Positions 54,739 through 64,000 of a DNA stretch of 64,000 nucleotides are shown piece after piece; the first letter of the stretch is position 1, and every line of letters starts with the position of its first letter. Below the pieces are notes generated by a model that saw only the letters and a list, made by a program, of their open reading frames with translations, did not search any database and was not told the origin of the DNA. A program made the position numbers and the translations under genes. The stretch spans positions 1,019,501 to 1,083,500 of the forward strand of contig JANHCV010000005.1 of the NCBI GenBank assembly GCA_025594325.1, given 5' to 3'. The stretch comes from Blastocladiella emersonii ATCC 22665. Taxonomy: Eukaryota; Blastocladiomycota; Blastocladiomycetes; Blastocladiales; Blastocladiaceae.

Positions 54739-57152
54739 TTGGCGTACCGGACGCGCAGTTGCCAAGTACGACCGAGGACGCGACGTGGTGTTGGTGCACG
54801 GGCCTGGAGTGCTCGGCGTTGCGACCATCGCACTGCCCGTACCACTCGTCGTGCGACAACCGGCCGCGACAGGTGGGACCCGGCCCCGTTGAGCCAGCGG
54901 TCCGCCCGCGCGGGTTGGAACGCGTGGATCCCGGGTGCGAGCCGCAAGAACGTAGAGCGGTTGCGCGTGGTGTTGCAGAAGCACGCGGCGGAAGGCGGGG
55001 AGTCGATGACATTGCACGTAAAGGAGTCAACGCATGTGGCGAGAGAACACGTTGCTTGACGCGCCGAAGATTCGACGCGTCGCGTTTCGGGAGGCAAGCG
55101 TGTGGCCGGTGTACCCGCAAACGCGTCTCCCGCAGCCGCGGCCGCGAGACAAAACGTGACGCTGGCGTGATTCCGCGACGCGACGCGTTTCACCACGCGC
55201 CGCCCCAGCATCAAGTGCAATGCGTTCCATCAAGTCGCTCTCATCGGCACACCCGAGTTACCGCACGCCCTCGCGCGCTGAGGCGTAGAGAAGGCACTGC
55301 ACGTCGCCGGGCGCGCGATCGACGCGTTACGCCACATTGCATCACCACGGACTCGGCGTGCGTGGCGGTCCGCCACTCCCACACCCTCCTTACAACGGCG
55401 GCCCCCCGCTCCCCCGAGCTTTCGCCTTGCTGGCGCGTTCACAGGCGTCCCGGGGCACCATGCACCGCACATAACTAAGCGCAACTGCCCGCAACGGCGC
55501 TCCCACAGCCGCGCCGATCGCCTGCCGCTGCGTCGGCGCGCTCGGAGGACTGTGTGGTGGTTCGGGTCGTTTCAACCGTACTCGATCGGCAGCTGTGGCT
55601 ATACGAGACGCTTTCCGAGGTGCGTGCACACGGCCACGCGAGGAGATCCGGCCCCGAAGGGACGCCGCGGACCGTTTCTCTCGCGTCTCGGACGGGCGCG
55701 ATCGCCACCGCTTCTCGTCCTCGGCAGAACCACCAGCATCCACATCTCATGTACTTCATGGCGCCCACGACCGATCTATAGCATCGTTCACGTCACACAT
55801 CCCATCCTGCTCTTCGCGGCGTGGACCACTCGCCTCGCGCCCCCGTCTGCGTCGCCAGCGGGCTCGAAGATGGCCGGCTTCCATGTTGCTGCATGGCTCC
55901 AAGGGAGAGAGATCTTGAGCCGACGAGCGTTGCAGCTGCTCCCCGACGCCCATGGACGCGTCCCGATGCAACGCGCACGCAGTTGCCCCCGCTTCTCTCC
56001 TCGCGCGCCGCGTGAGAACGCCGCGTGAGAACGCCGCGAACATGCCGACCCCCGAGAGCGCGCGTTGGCTCACGCGATCCCCGCGATTCTTCTTGTCGAG
56101 TTGCCTGCGAACCGTGCCTGAGCACCACCCGGACGAGGCGCCCCGGCGGCCCACGAGCGGCACGTCGAGCCGGCGGTCGCTGCTCTCACCTGCGCTGCTC
56201 TGCCACCCACGAATCGCATGAAAACCAACCGTCACTTGCTGCATCGCGCTTCAAGAGTCTTTCTATTCACGCTCTCGTTGCCGCGGGCAGCAGCCAGGGA
56301 CCGGTGCTGCGTGTGCACCGCGCCTCGCCCTGCGACTGCACTCGCGCAACGCGCAGGCCCGGTGCAGCCTCCCGCCCTCTTACTCTCGCATTCTTGGGAC
56401 CTGTCACGCGAGCGGAGAACGTGTGCTCATGTCGCGAAACCAGCAGCGTCCATGCAGATCGAGGTCGCGCTCGCCAACGTGGCCGCATCGCAGAGCGCCG
56501 TCCTCTCCGGCTCGAGCATTACCTCCTTTGGCCTCGAGCCTTACCTTCTTCGACCTCGGTTGCTTCGAACGCAAGGCAGGATAACAGAGCGCCGAGTACA
56601 TGCATGACTTGTCCGATACTCGAGGCTCTCATTTTGAGATGTCGGCGGTACTGCTCGACCTCGTTGGCCGCCCGCGATCCGGGCGGGAACATGTCGTACG
56701 TGGGACCGAAGGCTGCTGCTGCTGCCGAACTCGTAATTTGCCGAGGACCTGGACGCGAGCGCTGAGCCGCCAACTTTGCCCGCGGCGCTCTCGCCTGTCC
56801 CCGACGTGAGCGACAGCATCTCCAACGGCGTATCCGGCCGTGGAAACTTGGTCGAGTGGATACGATGCCACTCGCCGTCAAGAACAGTTCACTTTTGGCC
56901 CTACCCGGTGACACGGACGAGTGTTGAGACGAGTGAGCAGGAAAGTATACCCTCATGTCGCGGCTTCACGCACACTTGAGTTGCGAGCAAACTGCCGGCC
57001 CCGGCGGCGCTGCGATGACGAGGTGGCGTGCCGATGGGCCCCGACGGGGAGTGGCGCAGCGCGGTCGCTGGGCTCCGACGGAGCGCTGCAAGCGGGCGCG
57101 TTTCGCCTCCGCCGGCGACCCGTGGCGACCAACGAGCCCAACACGGCTCCGG
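54739..57152. other. Non-coding or decayed DNA (right arm)
   Basis: Mirror of 29,306-31,719; no gene supported. Confidence 0.4.
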
Positions 57153-57158
57153 TATAAG
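57153..57158 (+). promoter_or_regulatory. TATA-like element of the aldo/keto reductase (right)
   Basis: TATAAG about 87 bp before the ATG at 57245. Confidence 0.5.
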
Positions 57159-57244
57159 AAGGGTCGGTCGGTCGCAGCGCTCTCTCCCAAGACACACAGT
57201 CCAACGCACCCAGCAACCGCCACTCCCAAAACCACATCACCAGC

Positions 57245-58411
57245 ATGTCGACCACTACCACCGCTGCGACCGCCACCGACCGCCCGAACGCGCACAAGAT
57301 GCACTACGCCCGCCTCGGCAAGACCGGCCTCCAGGTCTCGCGCATCTGCGTCGGCATGATGTCGTACGGCTCGTCCGACTGGGAAAAGTGGGTCCTCGAC
57401 GCCGACAAGGCCCTGCCGCTCCTGCGCGCCGCGTGGGACCACGGCATCAACTTCTTCGATACGGCCGACGTCTACTCCTCGGGCATGTCGGAGCGCCTCC
57501 TTGGCCAGTTCATGCGCGAGAACGGCGACATCAAGCGGTCCGAGATTGTGATTGCGACCAAGGTCTTCTTCCAGGTCGGCGACACGCCGACCGACCAGCC
57601 GGCGCTCGCGTCGCTGCCCGCGTACGCCATGGCCAACAAGCGCGGCCTCTCGCGCAAGTACATTTTCGAGGCGGTCGAGGCCTCGCTCGCGCGCCTCGGC
57701 ACCGACTACATTGACCTGTACCAGATCCACCGCTGGGACTACAACACGCCCATCGAGGAGACCATGGGCGCGCTGCACGACCTCGTCAAGGCCGGCAAGG
57801 TCCGCTACATTGGCGCGAGCTCCATGTACGCGTGGCAGTTTGCCAAGGCGCAGGCCGTGGCCGAGCGCAACGGGTGGACGCAATTTGTCAGCATGCAGAA
57901 CCTCGTCAACCTGGCGTACCGCGAGGAGGAGCGCGAGATGCTGCCGCTGTGCCGCGACATGGGCGTCGGCGTGATCCCGTGGTCGCCGCTCGCTGGCGGC
58001 CTGCTCTCGGACAAGGGCAAGTCGACGACCTCGCTGCGCGCGCAGACTGACACGCTGCGCAACGTGATCCACCTGACCGAGTCGTCCTCTTTGGCGGACG
58101 GCGGCTCGGGTGAGACGGTCGAGGCGGCCGAGCTGTCGAACGAGGACCGCGCCAAGGCGATTGTGGCGGCGACCGACGACCGTAGCATCGCGGCGCTGCG
58201 CAAGGTGGCCGCGGCGCGCGGCGTTCCGGCATCGCAGGTCGCGCTCGCGTGGGTCCTCGCCAAGCCCGAGATCACGGCGCCGATCGTTGGCATCAACAAG
58301 GTCGCGTACCTCGAGGACGCGGTCGCCGCGCTCTCGATCACGCTCACGGCCGAGGAGAAGGCCGCCCTCGAGGCGCCGTACCTGCCCGTCCCGGTTCGCG
58401 GCAACTTTTGA
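57245..58411 (+). CDS. Aldo/keto reductase, right-arm copy
   Basis: Identical in protein to 28,047-29,213 (388 residues, intronless, complete Asp/Tyr/Lys/His tetrad, C-terminal end LPVPVRGNF). The leader and TATA-like element are also identical, so both copies should be expressed alike if both exist in the chromosome. It is read toward the outer end of the right arm, convergent with glutamine-rich copy 4 across about 1.4 kb. Confidence 0.93.
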   Translation: MSTTTTAATATDRPNAHKMHYARLGKTGLQVSRICVGMMSYGSSDWEKWVLDADKALPLLRAAWDHGINFFDTADVYSSGMSERLLGQFMRENGDIKRSEIVIATKVFFQVGDTPTDQPALASLPAYAMANKRGLSRKYIFEAVEASLARLGTDYIDLYQIHRWDYNTPIEETMGALHDLVKAGKVRYIGASSMYAWQFAKAQAVAERNGWTQFVSMQNLVNLAYREEEREMLPLCRDMGVGVIPWSPLAGGLLSDKGKSTTSLRAQTDTLRNVIHLTESSSLADGGSGETVEAAELSNEDRAKAIVAATDDRSIAALRKVAAARGVPASQVALAWVLAKPEITAPIVGINKVAYLEDAVAALSITLTAEEKAALEAPYLPVPVRGNF

Positions 58412-59690
58412 GCGGCGATCAACGGTTGGTCGTGTCTGCCAACGCTGCACGACCTGCATTCAATACACGCGCGATTCTCTGTAAACCGTGCATGTGAGGC
58501 TCAATGTTGATCCGAACTCTTCGATGATACGCCCGGTGGGCGCTACCGCGTTCTGAACCGCGCTGCGACACACGCGTGTGTGTCGCGTCCTCGCACCTTT
58601 GAAACTTTGTTGTGCCTAACAAGTACTCGTGTTGCGACGACGGCGAGCAGTACTTGAGCACGTATTCAGGCTTAGATGTCGGCCCGGCCTTAGCCAGCCG
58701 GCCAAAGGTGATGCTCTCAACAGGGCCGGGGGAGTCTGCCGCCACAGGATCCAATCCTGTCTTGGTGTCAACCTCCTCTTCCTCTGTTTCGAACATCCCT
58801 TTTGCGCCGCCTTGTCTTCTAATGGTCATTTTTTAACGAGTTGATTGTCCATTAAAGCCTTCATGAGGGGACCTCATGCGTTTCTCTCGGCGTACCCGAA
58901 ACCTGTCTCGCGCGCGGAGGGACGCGTCAAACAAACACGTGAGCGGCGCGAGACACGATCTGCCGTGACTTGCGCCAGGCCAGGCGCCGCTGCTTCCCTC
59001 CCTTCCCATCCGTCGATCAACATCCTCGCAGCATCTGTGCTTATTCGCGGCCCATCACTCTATGCAACGAACACGGATCTTCGCATGGAAGCGTTGTGAG
59101 CTGCAGGAAACAGCGGCACCGCACTGAGCGCCGACTCTCGGCCCTTCAACGTTGCCGTGCGGGCAGCATGGGGTTTCACCGAGGGCGACATCACCGTGAA
59201 CTACAAGCGCGTCACCGCCAACGGCGCGCAGCACGAGCCGGGTTTCGAGCTGCTCGTCCACTTTGTTGAGCGCGCGAGGTCGCAGGTCGGGAAGCACGTT
59301 GAAGCGTAGATTCACGACGGACGGGTTGGTCGCCGTTGAGGGCGAGGCTGAAGGTGTGCTCGAGGATTGCGCTGGGGCAGCCGAAGACGTCTGCCCGCGA
59401 GCCTGCCCGCGAACAAAGGCGCAACCGGTTCAAGGGCGAGCCATCGTCGGCCGCCCTCACCACTCCTGTCACCGTCCTCCACCACCACTACTTGCCATGA
59501 ATCCAATGAACGAGTAGATACGGCGAAAGAAGCGCACGGCGACGGTGACTCTGGCTGCATCAAGGCCTCGCGCGTACAAGCGCCTCTCCGTCGGCCGGCC
59601 GAAACGCGCACGCGTCCCGCTCGAACAAACTTGGCGGCGATCTCTGACGCGTCCACCAATGCTTTTGTACATGAAATGAAGAAGAAAGCG
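58412..59690. other. Intergenic DNA (right arm)
   Basis: Mirror of 26,768-28,046. It contains the exon-like fragment listed next; nothing else supported. Confidence 0.45.
59100..59309 (+). pseudogene. Unidentified exon-like fragment, right arm
   Basis: Mirror of 27,149-27,358. It is open from just after a TGA to the TAG at 59307-59309, next to a possible CTGCAG acceptor. The family is not recognised. Confidence 0.3.
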
Positions 59691-59696
59691 TTTATT
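59691..59696 (-). terminator. Polyadenylation-signal-like AATAAA (copy 4)
   Basis: Minus-strand AATAAA 77 bp after the stop of copy 4; mirror of 26762-26767. Confidence 0.4.
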
Positions 59697-59772
59697 GATC
59701 GCACAAGTATCATGGAGAGCCGATTTCGCTCCTCGCGATGCGTGCCAAGGGTATCGTTACGCGTCGAGGCCG

Positions 59773-60170
59773 CTACCCACGCTTGTTGCCGCGGGTCGGC
59801 GAATGCGGGCGGCGCTGGTCCTGCTGCTTCTGAGACGGCTGCTTCTGCTGCTGCGGAGCAGGGGCGGCCTGCTTGAGCTGCGGCGACTGAGCGCGCGCCT
59901 GCTGCTGCTGCTGAGTCGGGGCGGCAGCCTGCTTGATCTGAGCCGGCTGCGCGCGAGGAGCGGTGGCCTGCTGCTTGAGCTGGTGCTGCTGGGTCTTGGG
60001 CGCGGGCAGCTGCGACTGGAGCCACTGCGGCGCGGCGGCCGAGTCAAAGAGCCACGAGCCCGAGAAGAAGGCGTCGTCGGCCGACGCGTTCTTGGCGCGG
60101 ACAGCGCCGACGGGGATCACGGCAGCGGCGTTGCGCGGGAGCTGGGCCTGCTGAGGCTGCGTACGAGTGA

Positions 60171-60202
<32 letters not shown>

Positions 60203-60714
60203 GCCTTGGGCAGCTGCGGCGCCATCCACTGCGGGACGCGGGCCTCGTCAAACATCCACGCGCCCGAGAGGAACGCGTCGTCGGGGTGCTCGCGCACGGG
60301 CGTGGCGCGGTAGACCTGCGCGGCGGCGGCCGCGGACTGGGTACAGGCCTGCTGTTGCTTCTGGGGAGCGGCGGCGACCGAGGCCTGCTGCTGCTGCTGC
60401 TTGAGCTGGGGCGACTGCGCGCGAGCCTGCTGCTGCTGAACGGTGGCCTGCTTGGGCTGAGCCGACTGCGCGCGGGCCTGCTGCGGGGCCTGCTTCTGCT
60501 GCTGCTGAGCGGCGGCAGGAGCAGCCTGCTTGAGCTGCGGCGACTGGGCACGGGCCTGCTGCTGCTGCTGCTTCGCGGCGGGCGCGTTGTTGTTGTTGTT
60601 CGCGGCGGGCGCGTTGTTGTTGTTGTTCGCGGTGGCGGACTTGGCGTTGGCGGCCTGGGCCTGGTGCTGGTGCACGGCCTGGCGCTGGGCAGAGTGGAGC
60701 TGAGTGCGACCCAT
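59773..60714 (-). CDS. Glutamine-rich prion-like protein, outer right copy (copy 4)
   Basis: 313 residues. It shares start, both DDAF...PQW motifs and the C-terminus (SPTRGNKRG) with copy 1, but differs in many bases through the 5' and middle part. Between the two motifs it has a pure Gln run (KAQQQQQQQQQQVTRTQ) where copies 1-3 share a longer, different linker. It has no AQQ repeat after the second motif (PKTQQHQLKQQ). Its first Asn block is duplicated (NNNNNAPAANNNNNAPAAK). The flanking DNA is identical to the left arm on both sides, so the divergence is confined to the gene. Start ATG at 60714-60712, TATA box 95 bp upstream. The encoded protein should still carry both motifs and be functional if the others are. 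Confidence 0.82.
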
Positions 60715-60802
60715 TCTTCGATAGTAGGGAGATTCGTCGGGTACGTGAGCAAGGTATGCAAGCGTGTTGAGCAAGAGGTGGGGAGAGCGGGGAACGGCCC
60801 GG

Positions 60803-60809
60803 ATTTATA
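60803..60809 (-). promoter_or_regulatory. TATA box of outer glutamine-rich gene (right)
   Basis: Mirror of 25409-25415. Confidence 0.75.
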
Positions 60810-63169
60810 CGGTCGGAGGCGGTACACGCATGCGGCGGGGACTCGGCGAGTGCAAACGAAGGGGGCACAGGACCGACTGACGGAGAGGCGCAGTGCGAGA
60901 CATGCGAGACGCGAAGATGATGAGCAGTGCGGACCGCGACCACTCAGCGCTCGCCATGGTCACGCCGTGGCGCAGCGCGTCTTTGCTCTCACCGAGAGCG
61001 CCTGGAAAGCTTCGAACGGCCATTTCAGGGTTTCACACATCTATAACGACTCGAGTTAATTAAACACAGACGCCGGCTATATCCACTTAAAATCACTAAC
61101 GGGTTCGAGAGAACGTGATGTGCGCCCGTTTCCTATCCATGTGCTAGATGTTACCCGGCAGTCGAGCAGCGGACTCGTTACCGGGTCGTCGCAGTTGAGG
61201 AGGACAATGACCATGTTTGATACCGACTGGAGGTCGGCTCCGCGGTGGTCAGGTTGCGAACGGTTCAGCATCCAATGCGGTCGGTCTGGGAGCTGAAGTA
61301 CGGCGTTTAAGCAAGTGCGGCGCTGGACAAGGTGCATTGATCACTTTCCGAAGACATTCCCCTCACAGCCAGGAACAAGGTCGAAACGTTGACACACGCG
61401 GTAGTTCCGTTTGAGACAGGGATGTCGAAGTCGAGCTGACGAACTGACTCGAGCTGGGACTCGGCGGGCGACACGGTCACGCTGTGGCTCAGCAGTGCAG
61501 GCGGTGGCGCCGCTGCTTCGATCCGTCCCGAAGCGGCAGGAGCCCTTAACCCGTCCGCACCTCAGTCTTCGGCACTCGTAAGAACAACGCTGCGATGCCC
61601 GAAGCGCAGACACGCAGGAGCGGATCCGCCAAGCCGGCTCGCGACGGTGTCTTGCTGCGGCGAGAATGATAGAAGCGACCCAAGGGGGAAGGAAACTCAG
61701 CCAGCCGATGCCGATCCGTGCCGCCGAGCTCTGCTGCCCGTCTCAGTGCACCACCGGCCCCTCTGGGCGATGCCGAGCGTGCCCACGTCAGCCACCTCGA
61801 GTCGAGAGGGCCGCGCAGATGCGGATCAGATGCGCTGAGCCAGTGAGCGAGTCGTGGAGCGCGAGGATCGCAGAGGAAGAAGGGCTTGGCGGTTCCATTC
61901 GCTCCGTATCGCCAGCTCGAGGCGCGAGCAGCGGTTTGGTTGAGGTGAGGAAGGCACAAGAAGCGCGATCGCGGCAGTTTGCAGCAAGTCATGGCGGACA
62001 ACGGGCACTCGCAGGGCAGGAACAACAACAACAACAACAAGGCGAGTGGGCGGGCGGGTGGTGCCGTACAGTACGTCGCGCGCACCGGGTGTGGTGAGCA
62101 GCGACCGGCCGACCCGACCTCATTCCACCAGCCACGGCGAGCGGCGAGCGGTGCGTTGCGCTCGCGCGCGTCCACGAAACGTGTCGCGTGCGCACCGCTT
62201 CGTGCAGCGGAGCATGTTGCATGTTGCATGTCGTTTGGCGCGTCGCCGCGGGCGCGGAGCCGCGAGCCCGAGCCGCCGTCATGCTTCAGCAGCTGCCACG
62301 TTGGCCGTGATCAAGCCCGATCGTCCGCCCGCCTCTCGCCGCGGCGACGCGACTGCTGCGAAGACGCCGCCGCCGACGACGACGACGACGACGAGAAGCG
62401 AGCTGGCCGGCCCTCTCGGAGCGCGTGACTCTATTTCGTCGAGGGTGGCTCAGCCGCGGGTCGGTGTGTCACCGATCTCGCCACTGCTGCGCTGAGACCA
62501 TCGATGCGGCGTGCGTGTTCCGGAGAGAGTTGGAGTCAGCGCTGCGCCATCAAGGTTTGAGTGTCGTTCGGCGCCCGCCACGGTGTCGCGCGCGCGCGCC
62601 GGCGGGTGTTCCGCGGCGGGTTGCGTTGGCGGCCACGGCGGCAGGCGCGGCGCGGGTGTGAGACACTTGCCCGCCGCGAGTCTGAGCCACCCACCCCACC
62701 GCGCCGACCGCGTGAGACACTCTCACCCCAACGCGCGTTGTGACTTGCAAACGCGAACGCGTCGTGGGTCGCGGTCGATGGCCGTGACCGCCATCGAGAT
62801 CCTGAAGAGGGCAGCAACTGAGGCGAGAGGAGACGGTGGTGGTGGGGAATCTGTACATGATATCTATTTACATGGTACGAGGAGAAGGGAGAGAGGAGCG
62901 GTGCGCGTGCGCAAGCGGCGAGAGGGCGAGGGAAAACACGATTTTGTTGAGCGGCAGCGCACACGGGCGGACATAGAGAGGGGGACTAGGACAGTAACAC
63001 GAGGGTAGAGTCGAGTCGAGCGGGAGGGAGGGAGCGCGCGGCGACGCAAGGAGGAAGGCGAGGGTCTGAGGCGAGACACGCGCCCCGTCGGCAGCGCCCC
63101 CGTCGCGCGCGCACCTGCGCGTCGAGGATGGTGGATGGGTTGTCGTCGTCGATCGGCAGCAGCAGCAGC
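60810..63169. other. Non-coding stretch between glutamine-rich copy 4 and the Ecl1-like gene (right arm)
   Basis: Mirror of 23,049-25,408, including the microsatellite at 62021-62040; no gene supported. Confidence 0.5.
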
Positions 63170-63877
63170 TTAGCGGAGGAGCAGCGGGGCGATGAAGGCG
63201 CCGTGATTGGACAGCGGCGAGGTCGAGGGCGACGGGGCCGAGGTGCCGAACAGCGACGTGATGGGCGACGCGGGCGGATTGGACGCGGACGCGGACGCGG
63301 ACGCGTGCGAGGACGACGACGGCGCGCCGCCGAGGGCCATGGTGGGCATGCCGAGCGACAGCGACGGCATCGAGTGCAGCGCGGCGGCAGCGGCCGCGGC
63401 GGCGGCGGGCGCGGGGCTCCACGCGGGCGACGACGACGGGCTGGAGCCGGCCGAGGAAGTCGACGACGACGTGGACATGCGGCGGCCCGAGAGCGACGGG
63501 AAGCCCGAGGCGGTGGTCGCGGCGAGCAGCGACGCGGCCGCGGTGCTGAAGGCGAGCGGCGACGCGGGGACCGACGACATGGGCGACGCCGAGGTCGCGG
63601 GCGACATGGCCATCATGGACGGCGACGCGGCGGCGGCGGTCGCGCCGTGGTAGTGGCCGTGGCCGTGGCGACCCGAGCAGCCCGTGTCGGAGACGCGCAG
63701 CGAGCGGGCGACGTCGACGCGGCGGCAGAGCTATGGAGGGAGGTGGGAGGGAGAGGAGACGAGTCAGATCGAGGGTTCTTCTCGGCGATCCCGATCGCAA
63801 AGAGTAGTATGTACCTCGGAGCAGTAGGCACCGCCGGTGGTGTGCTTCTCGCAGACGAGGCACCAGGAGAGGTCCAT
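63170..63877 (-). CDS. Small Ecl1-like cysteine-motif protein, right-arm copy
   Basis: Exact mirror of 22,341-23,048: exon 1 63877-63815, intron 63814-63731, exon 2 63730-63170, 207 residues. Same N-terminal cysteine motif and Ser/Ala-rich tail. Its upstream region runs off the window, so whether it keeps the same promoter as the left copy cannot be seen beyond about 120 bp. Confidence 0.65.
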
Positions 63878-64000
63878 GGTTGGTGATGGGTGGTTGATGA
63901 TGATGGTGAAGTCGGGCGGTAGTGGTGCGTGTGCGTCGTCGTCGTCCCGAGGAGTGGTGGTGGACGAGGGCGAGGGCGAGGACGGGAGGCAGCGGCGGGT
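63878..64000. other. Upstream sequence of the right Ecl1-like gene, still inside the arm
   Basis: Identical in reverse complement to 22,218-22,340 up to the last base, which shows the palindrome extends beyond this window. Confidence 0.85.

Larger units (their letters stand above)
44677..64000 (-). repeat. Giant inverted repeat, right arm
   Basis: Reverse complement of 22,218-41,781 as described for the left arm. Gene order is mirrored. The arm continues past the window edge, so its full length is at least 19.3 kb. Confidence 0.95.

Noticed and set aside
22218-64000. Terminal inverted repeats of a giant DNA transposon
   Set aside because: No transposase lies between the arms, no target-site duplication is visible, and the arms contain ordinary host genes; inverted duplication fits better.

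Overview
This is nuclear DNA of a fungus, most likely a high-GC basidiomycete yeast of the Tremellomycetes, perhaps near Trichosporonales. The lineage is inferred, not tested. The evidence is a set of complete eukaryotic genes (UTP6, ILV2, ILV5, a BCP1/BCCIP homologue) with short introns of 64-84 nt, mostly starting GTAC and ending CAG/TAG with a CT-A-C branch-like motif, plus relics of Ty1/copia and Ty3/gypsy retrotransposons.

Left third (1-17,000), ordinary gene-dense chromosome. 1-1,954 is the 3' half of a copia pol, one reading frame broken by two TGA codons. 2,761-5,077 (+) and 5,501-7,763 (-) are two diverged, tail-to-tail paralogues of an F-box-like gene. The first is broken by a stop and a frameshift; the second is intact with one intron. 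UTP6 (+) follows. ILV2 (-) and ILV5 (+), consecutive enzymes of valine/isoleucine synthesis, stand head to head over a 1.1-kb shared promoter region. A BCP1-like gene (-) has a probable GC-AG intron. 16,995-22,340 holds no gene I can support.

Right two thirds (22,218-64,000), a giant inverted repeat. Left arm 22,218-41,781 and right arm 44,677-64,000 are reverse complements, apart from one single-base difference that I found and one diverged gene. The right arm runs off the window, so the outer limit is unknown. Each arm carries, from outside in, a small Ecl1-like cysteine-motif gene, a glutamine-rich prion-like gene (outer copy), an aldo/keto reductase gene, about 8 kb of decayed copies of an unidentified intron-bearing sequence family, and a second glutamine-rich gene (inner copy). 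The spacer (about 41,782-44,676) holds a heavily mutated Ty3/gypsy relic and an unidentified ORF on the other strand.

The most unusual signal is the combination. The palindrome is nearly perfect, yet the two outer glutamine-rich genes differ strongly in sequence and length, and the left one looks partly overwritten by the inner copy (ectopic gene conversion). An assembly artefact, such as joined haplotypes or a fold-back read, must be excluded first.
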